The notes under the pieces were generated by a model. It searched no databases. It was given only the letters and a program-made list of their open reading frames with translations, and was not told where the DNA came from. A stretch of 64,000 bases of DNA from Sweltsa coloradensis (lineage: Eukaryota > Arthropoda > Insecta > Plecoptera > Chloroperlidae): contig JAMZAV010001426.1 in NCBI GenBank assembly GCA_024449915.1, positions 1 through 64,000 of the forward strand, in the 5' to 3' direction. A program made the translations under genes and the position numbers. Below are positions 54,024-64,000 of the stretch, piece after piece (the first letter of the stretch is position 1; each line of letters begins with the position of its first letter).

Positions 54024-54423
54024 TAGGGGTGCACATCGATACTTTTTTCATTATCGATTATCTAAATGGTAATGTCATTATCGAATCGATATTATCGATA
54101 TCACCATAAAGCCTGTTCCGACCTATAAGTCGAACCTCAAGTGTGGCAAGTGAAGTCCAAACAAAACAATCACTTTCCGTTTACTGCCTGGCTGTCTTCG
54201 ATATCGTGTGTATGGCTTCCGTTCTTGACAGATAGGTCATTTCCAAACATAGTGTGACACAATCAGCCCAGCCGTGCATGGCACAACGTGAGATAATCTC
54301 CGTCTTTTGGAGTTTAGTTCGTGCCACTATTGACGGATTATTTAATATTTCGATAATCGATAATGAATTTTGGTTATTGATTATCGAAATTATATCAATT
54401 ATTGATTATCGTGTGCATCCCTG
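54024..54423. mobile_element. hAT-type MITE, same family, opposite orientation
   Basis: TIR TAGGGGTGCACATCGATAC on the left and TTATCGTGTGCATCCCTG on the right. The target duplication ACTACAAG/TCTACAAG (7 of 8) lies at 54016-54023 and 54424-54431. It is the reversed relative of 53433-53874, only 150 bp away. Confidence 0.9.
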
Positions 54424-54693
54424 TCTACAAGATCCCCGCAGTCTTCAACCAGGTACGCTGTTGAGTTCTCTATATCCAAAACCCTGTAAGCACTAAATGA
54501 TACTACAAAGTTACAGTATAATTACAGTATAACTATCTTGGTGGCAGGATGTATTTTTATTAAGATTTGTAATTTTATCAGAATTCTGATTGGAGCACAC
54601 ACAACAGATAATTTAATTAAATAGCAAAATAATTAATTAATGTACTGTAAGCTGTAGGCCTACATTGTAGGCCGTAAAGTTTTTTACAAGAAC

Positions 54694-55081
54694 TAGGGAT
54701 GTGCGAACCCACTTTTTTTACTTTCGAACTTAACTCAAACTTTTCCAGTTAAAAAAAACAAACTTCGAAAATTACAAAAATTTCAAATTGTATCGAACTC
54801 GAACCCAACTTAAAGGTATATCAAACCGTCATACTAGGTAAAAAAGTGATAAGTCTGGACCGGCACCACCACCATCCATTTTTTTTCATTTTTTCAATTT
54901 TAAATTTGTACCTGAAAACTGAGAACCATTTTTTGACATGTCAAATAATATGTGACAGCACACCACTACAAATTAGTAAAAAAAAAAAAAATTGTTTGAA
55001 CTTGGAACTTTTTTTTAACTTGAACCGAACTCGAACTTAAAAAAAGTTTGAGTTTGAGTTTCGAACGTTCGCACATCCCTA
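54694..55081. mobile_element. hAT-type MITE with TAGGGATGTGCGAAC ends
   Basis: TIR TAGGGATGTGCGAAC and complement GTTCGCACATCCCTA. The target duplication ACAAGAAC/ACGAGAAC (7 of 8) lies at 54686-54693 and 55082-55089. Subterminal TTCGAACTT/AAGTTTGAGTT repeats are present. Confidence 0.9.
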
Positions 55082-55089
55082 ACGAGAAC

Positions 55090-56221
55090 CCATAATCAAA
55101 AAATTCTACACAAGATGTGAAGATTGAACATAACTAAGTAGGTACCGTAGGTAGGGCCTACTATCTGGTAGTAAAATAAAAATAATAAAAAATACCGTTT
55201 TTGAGTCGGCACTCATACAGATGTATAGGAACCCATTCTAAAGTACCAGTTCCTTCATTTCCTTGTGTCTGGATCAGGTTCGGTTAAAAATAACAAGTAA
55301 CAACCTTTCTCTTTTGTTGCGCCTGCATTTTGTCTCTAAACTGGTATCTCCGACAGAACCCAAATTGGACCCAAGGAATGGACTTTGAGTTACATAGGGG
55401 TGATCAATGCAACTTTATTACTAGAGAATAGAATACCAAAATAGGTCTATGTACTTCGTTTTTATACTAGCCTGTTGCCGAACTCTTTACCAACTTACTA
55501 GCTATCTATCTTCAAAAGCCTAATACGTACATAACTTATATTTTACTGAAGGCAAACACATCATGTCACAGTCGTTGACTGATTGTTCATTGAATGTAGG
55601 CTAATAATATGCTTAGCTTAGGCTCATTATCAGAAAAATATAATAATATTCGAGCCTATATGAAAGCACAGAATTCTTCCTTCCTTAATTCTGTTGAGTA
55701 GCCCTAGATCTACCTAATTTCAAGTTTATTTGTGTACCTGTACTGGTGTTAGTTGCTTGACTCGATTAATTTGCAATAGCGTAGTTGTTAGGGGTGAGAC
55801 TGTGAGATAAATGGTTTAATTTAATTGCTTTAATGTTTGATCTGTGACAGTATACAACTTTAAACAAAATTAGCATTTTTTTATATTAGCCACTGGCACA
55901 CCACATAGGCCTACTCGAGAAAAAAATTACAAAATTCATTTCCCAATAAATTTACGTAGAAATTCACTTTTGAACCATTTTATAAAGGCCTGTGCCAATG
56001 GGTAGACTACTTGTTTTAGGTATAATTTAAATTGTAAATGTACGAGACATAATATAAATGTAATATTTTGATTCAAGAAAACGCTCGTGATTTTTCCTCA
56101 AGAAAATCTTTAACGTTTGAACAGAACGTGCATTTAAATGCTTACCTGATCTTATCCCACCCCTAGTGCTAGTAGGCATTTTATAAAGATTGAATGAGTT
56201 TAATATACTCGGAACGCGAGC
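55090..56221. other. 3' region of VTA1, no other feature
   Basis: AT-rich. On the minus strand AATAAA (plus TTTATT at 55725-55730) about 0.5 kb beyond the VTA1 stop is a possible poly(A) signal. No other gene is seen. Confidence 0.4.
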
Positions 56222-58981
56222 CTAGCTATCGATCCCCGTCTCCAGGAGTTTCAGCGCCTTCCGGATGTTCGTGATGGCGGTGGGAACGTCGTCGTAGCTC
56301 AACGCGCTGCCCGCCCACTTGCAATACTTCTGTGCCTTCGTCATCTGGTCCGCAGTCAGCTTCGATCCGCCTGAGGCAAACAGAGCGAGTTGAACTTTAG
56401 TTCTCTCGTTAGACATCAAGATGAATGAGACTCGTCAATCGTCATACTCATATATAGTATAAACTATTTAAAATAAGAAAAGAATTGGTAATTAACATTG
56501 GCCACTACTTACTACTAGTGTACCACAATACTTTGTCCACAGAGTGTATACACACTGGTCAATATTTACACCTCATATTCATGTACATGCATGCTCATAT
56601 TTTCATTAATATATAACTGTACAGTGTACTCCACTAGCAAAGCCAATATAATAAAGTAGTTTCTCTTTTAGTCAATATTTAAACAACTTTATAAATTGGT
56701 CAATTTTTGCACTTTCTAAAATTATTTTTTGTGGCAGCAAATTCATTATATTTTCTTCCACATAGCCTAGAGGCTATTGATTCATTCTTGTACCTAGCTA
56801 GGTGATATCAACTGTACATTTGTATTATTTCTTGTATTGTGTGTAAATTTAATTTTGTCTACACAGTACACACAGACTCCTGAAAGGCACTATTGTACTA
56901 TTGTATTGTGTACCCAGTTATAGTTTATTATATATTTTTTTTTATTATATTTAGATAAAGCAATTCATAAGCGATAAGGATTCTACTAGGACAGATTTTA
57001 CAGCAAGTGGAGAATTTTAAGTACTATGTATGTAAGTAGCATGCAATGGAAGGATTCAACCACAGATAGGAAGAAGGACGCAGCAAGCTGTTGGGTTATT
57101 CCAATCTATCCGAGATCTCATATGGAACAGAGTACTAAAGAAGTGCAAGGTTACCATCTACCAGACCTACTTTGTTCCAATACTGACATATGCAGCAGAG
57201 ACTTGGAATCTGACAACAGTGGATGAGAGCCTTGTGAAGGCTGTGGATATGAGTTTTTGAGAAGCATTGTAGGTAAGACTAGATGGGACCGAATACGGAA
57301 TGAGGATATCCGAGATCAAGTAGGCATGAGGATTGAGGAATCTAATGAAGCGAATTGGAGAGAGAAGATTAAAGTGGTTCGGACATGTCAAAAGGATGGA
57401 AAAGGGTGAGATTACTGAGAAGGATGATGGAATTGGAAATTCCAGGAAGGAGGCCAAGGGGCAGACACACAATGGCAGAATAGAATAGTGTGAGAAAAGA
57501 TGTGAAACAGCGAGGAGGAGACTGGAATGTGGTGGAAGAAGATGGAGATGCCTATCATCAATGCCGACCCAGCCGAGTGGGACTAGGCAACAGATAATGA
57601 TGATAATGATGATGATACAGGACAACTTTCAATACTCAACTCAATATTGTAATGACATACGAAAGGCTTTGAATAATGTAACATGACATGCTCAAATGTT
57701 ATTAATTGTAAGAATGTAAATAAAATTAAATAAATTAATATCTAATATCTATGAACTGTCTTGTTTATTTTCATGTTTGTGTGAGTCCTTATATAGTACA
57801 TGATTACTGATTAGGTATCCTACTCACCCTACCTAATATAGGTGGAGGTCTATATACAAATTTGAAAAAATAAAGTATATTTCAAGAGATTTAAAATGTT
57901 CGTTACATGATTCTCCACAGCTTTTATTCGCTATTACTCAAATAGCCTAGCTCTTTTCTGAAGTTTTCTGAAACTTTACTTGGATGACCATGACTCTACA
58001 TGAATCGAGCTTAAAATCTCACCCGGTTTGATGCCAATCGTAATAAAAGCAAGAAAATTGAGTAGACTACTTCCACACACTTAGGAAACTCGTAATTGGT
58101 TGAGTAGGTAACGAAACCCATAGAATTTTATGACGAGTGTCGCCCGCATAACAGGTAGGCCTAAAGTACAAAGTAGGCCTTACGAACATTCTACGAAATA
58201 AAATGAAGTGTAAAATAACAAGCTAATTTGACACAAATTGAAAAATGGTTGAATTTAACATTTTTTTCAAATACAATTTGACAATATGAATAAATGGGCA
58301 CTTAAATAAAAGGCATAAAAAAGGCATACAAGGTCAAATATAGGCCTAAGTACCTAACTAATATTCTACGGAATAAAAAGAAGTGTAAAATAATGCCTAA
58401 TTGACACATTGAAAAAAGGTTGAATTTTACATTTTTTTTTCAAATACAATAAAGTAATTTGTAAATAGTCATAAAATATGCATAACAACTCAAATATGTT
58501 TATTTTTTAAACATTTAACAAAATAAATAAAAAATGTGTCTAATAACTAAATTTTGACAAAGATTGAAAAAGTTAAGATTTACATTTTTAAATAAATAAA
58601 TAAATAAATAAAAATTATTAGAATGGCATTTTTCTGCAAAACAATAATTCAAAGGGTTAAACAAATCTTAAATAGACTTGAATAGACCCTACTTAAAATA
58701 AATATTTGTTCACTACGTGATGGTCTTACCTGTTGTTGTCGAATCACCGTTCTCGCCCAACGAGCCCGAAGGAAACTTTTGAATATTTGGAAAGTCAGGA
58801 GTTTCAGGTAAATGCGTGGGGGTGGGTGGAGGGTTGTACGGATTGGACGGAGCTGTGGCGTACGGATTAGAGTGTGGAGAGGGGAAGAAGTTATTTGAAG
58901 GAGGGGGAAAGTTTGAAGGGGGTGGAAAGTTTGAGGGGGGGTCGGGGAAATTAACAGGCCCTGGACCGGGTTGAGAGAATC
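56222..58981 (-). CDS. VTA1: VTA1/LIP5 homologue, last two exons (5' part not seen)
   Basis: Exons 58981-58730 (252 nt) and 56370-56222 (149 nt, stop TAG), joined in phase through a split Gly codon. VTA1 is the activator of the VPS4 AAA ATPase that recycles ESCRT-III at multivesicular bodies. The last exon is the conserved C-terminal dimerisation and VPS4-binding domain: LTADQMTKAQKYCKWAGSAL, then YDDVPTAITNIRKALKLLETG. The preceding exon is the low-complexity linker, rich in Pro, Asn, Phe and Ser (repeated SNFPPP and SNPY units), typical of the segment between the N-terminal MIT-like modules and the C-terminal domain. The N-terminal exons should lie beyond 58981; none was found up to 64000, so the gene probably leaves the window. 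The acceptor of the linker exon is TTGTTCTAG. Intron 56371-58729 contains an RTE-like fragment and a tandem repeat. Confidence 0.9.
57010..57610 (+). pseudogene. RTE-like LINE 3' end in VTA1 intron
   Basis: The plus-strand frames contain TYFVPILTYAAETWNL, VDESLVKAV, FLRSIVGKTRWDRIRNEDI and, near the end, NADPAEWD. These are C-terminal features of RTE-type reverse transcriptases. It ends in a GATAATGATGAT microsatellite (about 57591-57616), the usual kind of RTE tail. It is 5'-truncated with frameshifts. It is the uninterrupted relative of the fragment at 35055-37230. Confidence 0.8.
58171..58600. repeat. Imperfect tandem repeat (about 185 bp) in VTA1 intron
   Basis: ATTCTACGAAATAAAATGAA, GTGTAAAATAA, TTGACACA, GGTTGAATTT and TTTCAAATACAA occur at 58181-58275 and again at 58363-58450. 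A third, more decayed unit lies at about 58520-58595. The units lie 130 bp or more upstream (in plus coordinates) of the linker exon. Confidence 0.7.
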
Positions 58982-58984
58982 CTA

Positions 58985-59916
58985 GAACAAAGAGCAACAA
59001 TCGTCAGCGAGTTTCAAGTCCAGTTGGTTCAGCTCATATAATAATGAAACTTTTAGAGCAGATGAAGTTAATAATATAGCCTAATGAAATATTTAGACTA
59101 TAGGCCTACTTAGGCCTACTGCACTTGAAAAAAAAAATTTTAAATGAATTTTTTGAAGATTAATTAACGTTTGAAAACATTCTGTACTGGACATGCTACC
59201 TATGTTATTAAAATTAAATTAAAACCCTTCTTGTATTGGGGACATTTTGTCACGTAGTGTAGGTAATTATACTGTAGGTAGGCCCAAATTTTATTTAAAT
59301 ACTAGTAAACACCCAACGTCAGTAGGACCTCAAGAGCTATCAAAAAAAGGGGGAGAAACAAACTAGTAATTAATTATTGTTATTGATAATGCTACCCTAC
59401 GTTGTTGGAGGTAAATTATTATTTGTTTCTTTGGGGCATAAAAGAATAAATGTAGCCCTAGGCACAAAAGAATTAATTTATTAACCAATGTCAATTAATG
59501 TTTTAAATGACTAAATAATAAATATTAAATAAGTTGAGTTTGGTGAAGGGTTGACAGGTTGGGAAAGCATAGAGAACATAAAGTCCAGCCTGAAGGACTG
59601 GGGGCGTAATTAATGTAGGCCTATGAAACAATTCAAACAAACATTAACCGGTATGTTATAAGCAGTGGCATAGATCTAGATAGATTGCTGACCATGTACC
59701 ATGTATAAGTGTTATCACAAATAATACCTATGTACAATAAAGAACTGAACTATGAACTATGAACTAACTATGAACTATCCATGATTATTGATAATGAGTG
59801 GGTTGGATTTGCAATTAACTAGTATGGGGTCTGGGACGAAGCCCCAGACGCCGGAGGACCTTAAATCACCATTAGGTGCTAATGTTTTTTAATTTGAACT
59901 TTTCAACACCTAGACG
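58985..59916. other. Gene-free stretch (presumed VTA1 intron)
   Basis: No exon is recognised. It contains the short dispersed repeat at 59540-59583 (relative of 34152-34196) and a GGGGTCTGGGACGAAGCCCC-type hairpin at about 59825-59846. Confidence 0.4.
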
Positions 59917-60867
59917 TAGGAATGAGTCGATTAAACTCGTGTGTAAAGTTTTTAACGTTCAGATTTTTATATAAACGTGTAAACGTAGGCCTAATGGCAT
60001 TATTATTTTTTAAATTTTTATGAAATGAAATGTTATTTTGTTATCACTTTTGGAGCCTACACAAACTTAGGCTACCGGTAACAAATTAGGCCAAAATTTT
60101 TTTAAAGTGCTTAATTTTGGTGGAGGTGCCGGGTCCCAGGCTATATTAAGGCATCTTGTCTGTTACACATGGTGAAAGTGCCGGGTCATTAAATGTGAGA
60201 GTGAGAATAAAACCATTTTGCCAGCGGTTTAGCCGAGGTCGTTTAACCGGTTCCCACTCGAACACCGAAGTTAAGCAGCCTTCGGGCGTGGTCAGGGGTA
60301 AAGTGGGTGACCGCTCTGCCCTGAAACTCACGTATACCGCTGGTTAGAGCAGATGGAGGGTTCGAGAGCTAGTGTAACGGCTTCGTTCTCCTCGTCTGCT
60401 CGGCAGTCCGGGTTAGTGGAGGAACCTATATGACTATCAAGGTTACACCATCCTTTCGGATGGGACTTAAGCCATTGGTCCCCTTGGTACTTTTCGAAAG
60501 GAGTAGGCTACGTCCCGGTACCGGGTTTCCCCTCCTCACTTTTGTTCATACTTCATATTTATCTATCACCACTCATTGTCTCGAATAGCTAAAGTGCATA
60601 ATATCATGAGACATTAGGCCTAAGCAATATCCAATCAATCATAAAACCGTTGTTAATTAGGCCTAGGCCTATTTGTCGGCTGGTCATGAGTATTAAATTA
60701 TGTTTTTTGTTGTAAAACCTAGGCCTCCACCTACCTAAAATTATTATTTTATTTTATTTAGAAAATAGGGCTTAAAACATTAAAACGTTTAAACTTTAAA
60801 AGCAAAAATTTCAAGGGGTTACGATTAAACGTTTAGGAAATTAAACGCTTTTTCCGATCCCCCCCTA
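59917..60867. mobile_element. hAT-type element containing a 5S SINE
   Basis: Left end TAGGAATGAGTCGATTAAAC. Right end AAACGCTTTTTCCGATC with CCCCCCTA at 60860-60867. The target duplication CCTAGACG/CCTAGATG (7 of 8) lies at 59909-59916 and 60868-60875. Subterminal AAACGTTTA repeats are present on both sides. A 5S-derived SINE occupies about 60120-60545. No transposase is seen. Confidence 0.75.
60120..60545 (+). mobile_element. 5S-rRNA-derived SINE
   Basis: About 60240-60330 matches the 5S internal promoter: CGAACACCGAAGTTAAGCAG (box A region), TTCGGGCGTGGTCAG and AAAGTGGGTGACCGC (box C). A downstream body contains CCTTTCGGATGGGACTTAAG and GGTCCCC (about 60450-60485). This is the conserved central block I associate with SINEs in many marine animals, where the usual form is GGATGGGACGTTAAA. 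It is better preserved than the interrupted copy at 35300-36926. Confidence 0.82.
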
Positions 60868-60884
60868 CCTAGATGTACAAACAA

Positions 60885-63812
60885 GAATTGAAATATAAAT
60901 ATATTAAATATCCATTCTCCAACACGCATGGTCGGAGAGAGCAATACATTAATTGATAACATATTTACTTCACTTGATGCATCTATGCTGGTAACAAACA
61001 CTATAGAAGCCAATATTTCAGATCACTGTGCCCTTTTCCTTAAGTTCTGCTCCTCGGTCCACACTGACAACTCCTACACCAAAAAAACGCATATTTAATG
61101 AACTCAACACTCAACTATTTCTAAACCTCATTAATTCTGAAGACTGGCATGATTTTCAAACGGTGTCACACGACGAGGTAAATGACATGTTTGATAAGTT
61201 CTTAACCACCTTCAAAAGCCATTTCAATAAAGCATTCCCTATGATTAGTACTAAAAATAAAAAACCCAAGATCAGCGCTTGGATATCACCGGAAATCAAA
61301 ACTACATGCAATCAATTACGTATGTTACACAAGCAGTGTAAATTAGCCCCCAATTGCCATTTGCTTAAGGATAAATACAAAGCAAAGAAAAAAGCACACA
61401 CTATTAGCATCAAACAAGCAAAACGCTCTTATTATGATTATGTAATTGCCACCGCTAGCAATAGATCAAAAGCCTCGTGGGACATTATTAAATCACAATC
61501 CTTGGCCCCTCAACCCCACAAGGACATCTCACTTAACATAAACGGGGTCCTCACGTCGAACCCCCTAACAATTGCAAATCACCTAAACAAATTCTTCTCG
61601 GAAGCCGGCTTAAAAAAACGCCCGCAACATGTGCCCCTAAGCCCTTCTCACTCAACCGCTAATACGTTAAATGTTTCTCAGTCACTTTTCTTACATCCTA
61701 CTACTCCTCAGGAAATTGCAACAATTATAAAATCACTCAACAATAAGCACTCTGCTGGTCCTGACAACATACCAACCTCTCTTATTTTGAAGTGCTACCA
61801 ATCTATATCAGAACCACTATCTCGAATTATAAACTCATCCTTCTCGCATGGTATATTTCCCTCTCAACTAAAAGAGGCAATTGTCATCCCACTTTATAAA
61901 AATAAAGGCAGTCGAAATGACCCCAACAACTTCCGTCCTATATCACTAGTATCCTCCTTCTCAAAGATATTTGAAAAAGCCTTCTACATTAGACTTTCTG
62001 CCTTCCTCTCAAAACATGAAATCATATCCCCTAATCAGCATGGTTACCAAATAGGTAAATCTACTACTTCAGCTATCTTCTCATTTCTCTCCTCACTTCA
62101 CACCGCACTTGATCAAGGCGACACAGCAATAGGTATTTTTTATGACCTAAGCAAGGCGTTCGATACCATCGATCATGAAATACTTCTTCATAAACTTAAC
62201 AAAGTGGGGATAAGAGGCAATGCTAATAGATGGGCAGCCTCTTTCCTTTCCAACAGAACACAAGTAGTTACAATCCGCCACTTTTCTAACAATATGCATA
62301 CTTCACTAACTTCTCACCCACGCCCATTGCCCTGTGGGGTACCTCAAGGCACAATACTCGGTCCTCCATTTTTTCTTTTATACGTAAACGACATGCCTGA
62401 GGCTTTTGATTTTGGGTTACTGACTCAGTTTGTTGATGACTCGAGTTAGCTATTAACAACTCTGTCACACTCGTTATCAGTGATACTGATAGCTCAACAA
62501 TCAAACAAACAAGTAGCCAAAATGTCAACATTTTGTGAACAAAATATTCTAAATATTCAACAGCGGAAAACTGTATATTTAAATTTCCACAGTTGCCTTT
62601 CAATCCCCTCCTCTAGTCCACTCATTCGTCTTAATTCAAAAACCATTGCCCGCTCATGTTATGTACAATTTTTAGGATTGACAATGACTGAATCTCTAGA
62701 CTGGGGTATCCACATTGATAACGTCTGTGGTAAAATAAGAAGCGGTTGTTACCTTTTACGTAGAATGAAACCAATCATAAGCCCACAAACACTCCGTTTA
62801 ATTTATTTTGCTCACATCCATTCACACATCTCATATGCATTGATCTTTTGGGGTGCATCACCACATGCCAGTAGAGTATTCCGCCTTCAAAAACGAGCCA
62901 TCCGGGTTATGGCGGGTGCCTCCTGGCAAACATCTTGCAGAGATATTTTTCCTAGCATTAAAATACTCACTCTTACCAACTGTCTTATACAATCATGTGC
63001 ACTATTTGTACGCAACAACCCAAATCTTTTTCCACGAAACTCTGCAACACACTCATATCCTACTCGTTCACACTCTGATATACATCTCCCTACTCACAAA
63101 ACATCACGCTTCTCCACTAGTCCCTCCTATCTTTGTCTCACTATCTATAATAAACTACCATTGGATATAAAAAATGCCCAGACATCGAGTATTTATAAAA
63201 CAAAACTTAATGCGTGGCTGAAAGAAACCTGTTTTTATACCTTAAATGAATTTATAAACCCGTAACCAGCAACTTGTACCAATGGTATTTTATAATTTTA
63301 TACATATGGTACTCTATACTGTACCCATAGTATTTTCCATATTCCATTCCTAATGTAGGCCTACTGTAAACATTAATTTAATTTACTTTTGTAATAATCC
63401 ACTATGTTGGTTTGTTTGTTTCTCCAAATCCATTTATCTACATTTAGGCTGCTATTCTCATATCAATCCAAGTCATAACTTATTACCTGTTAGTAAGATA
63501 GGCCTATATCCACATGTTTAATATTCCATAGTTCTTGTACTTCTAATCTATCTCTTCCATGATATGTGTCGCATACTTTTTATATTGTATATATATTTAT
63601 TAGCCTATTAATTTTTATACAAATTATTATTTATTAGATTTAGGCCTAGTTTGATAATTTTCACTAAGCCTACATGTTAATGTACATTTTATAACCTATA
63701 GATGTTATTATTAAGAATTATTCACTTCACTCTACTATCTCTCTCACAAGAGGATAATGTGTGTATACTTATACTATGTATTGGTCAAGCGAATAAATTA
63801 CTCTACTCTATA
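60885..63812 (+). pseudogene. Non-LTR retrotransposon (jockey/CR1-like), nearly full reverse transcriptase, broken
   Basis: About 60900-61060 encodes the end of an AP endonuclease (PTRMVGESNTLIDNIF; ISDHCALFLKF, with the SDH motif). The 61028-62449 frame (473 codons) holds SAGPDNIPTSLILKC, NFRPISLVSSFSKIFEKAF, QHGYQIGKSTTSAIF, GIFYDLSKAFDTIDHEIL, CGVPQGTILGPPFFLLYVND and the catalytic FVDD (from residue 468). It is then closed by a stop and frameshift. The continuation 62480-63265 has CYVQFLGLTMTESLDWG, HSHISYALIFWGASP and a C-terminal IYNKLPLDIKN. A 3' UTR ends at AATAAATTACTCTACTC near 63812. The missing first endonuclease part, frameshift and stop make it inactive, but it is the best-preserved LINE here. 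Confidence 0.9.
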
Positions 63813-64000
63813 GGCCTAATAAATAATAGGCCTTGGTAATTATCACAAAATGTTTGAATGATGCTAATTTTCAAATTATTTCACAACAATTTTGAAATAC
63901 CCGGCAGTGCATTAGAATTGAAATATCCATTTTATTAGGCCTACCATTTTTATCATGGCGTCTAATTTTGCACATATTTTAACATGAGATCCACCCTTTG
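63813..64000. other. Window end, no feature recognised
   Basis: AT-rich sequence with two TAGGCCTA-type sites after the LINE tail. No feature is supported. Confidence 0.5.

Noticed and set aside
61028..63265. Intact, active LINE open reading frame
   Set aside because: A stop and frameshift follow the catalytic FVDD and most of the endonuclease domain is missing, so it is annotated as a broken copy.

Overview
This is eukaryotic, almost certainly animal, DNA. It is AT-rich and has very low gene density. Genes are split by introns with standard GT/AG borders, and the intergenic and intronic space is packed with transposon remnants. The palindrome TAGGCCTA and its runs (CTAGGCCTAGG) are scattered everywhere, and the gene set is conserved across metazoans. 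Together these suggest a marine invertebrate, probably a deuterostome such as an echinoderm or hemichordate. That placement is inference from sequence style and is not proven.

Five cellular genes can be supported by reading exons. (1) A THAP zinc-finger gene on the minus strand, of which only the first coding exon (3982-4101) is recognised. (2) A uracil phosphoribosyltransferase homologue (UPRT, plus strand, six exons, 4408-14246, 228 aa), divergent from THAP across 306 bp. (3) An SH3BGR/SH3BGRL-family gene (minus strand, four exons, 41791-26622, 175 aa). (4) A TMEM35A/NACHO-like gene (plus strand, four exons, 42257-47420, 157 aa), divergent from SH3BGR across 465 bp. (5) The 3' part of a VTA1/LIP5 homologue (minus strand, exons 58981-58730 and 56370-56222), whose 5' exons are not seen. 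UPRT and SH3BGR are tail to tail with about 12 kb of gene-free sequence between their stop codons.

The rest is mobile DNA. Eight hAT-type elements have readable terminal inverted repeats; seven have intact or nearly intact 7-8 bp target duplications, and the eighth (18236-18860) has only a weak one. Other elements are a PIF/Harbinger-like MITE, a mariner-like TA-flanked element, two copies of a Helentron-like element, several large foldbacks, two 5S-rRNA-derived SINEs, tRNA-like SINEs, and fragments of at least six non-LTR retrotransposons. Insertions are nested: a mariner-like element sits in a 5S SINE that sits in a LINE inside an SH3BGR intron. A hAT element splits a reverse-transcriptase gene inside another SH3BGR intron.

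The most unusual structure is in SH3BGR intron 1. A 94-bp unit containing the 3' splice site and the first codons of exon 2 is tandemly repeated at least three more times, and a LINE is inserted into the array. This gives a row of decoy 3' splice sites directly upstream of the real exon. Dense TAGGCCTA clusters also flank both divergent promoters.
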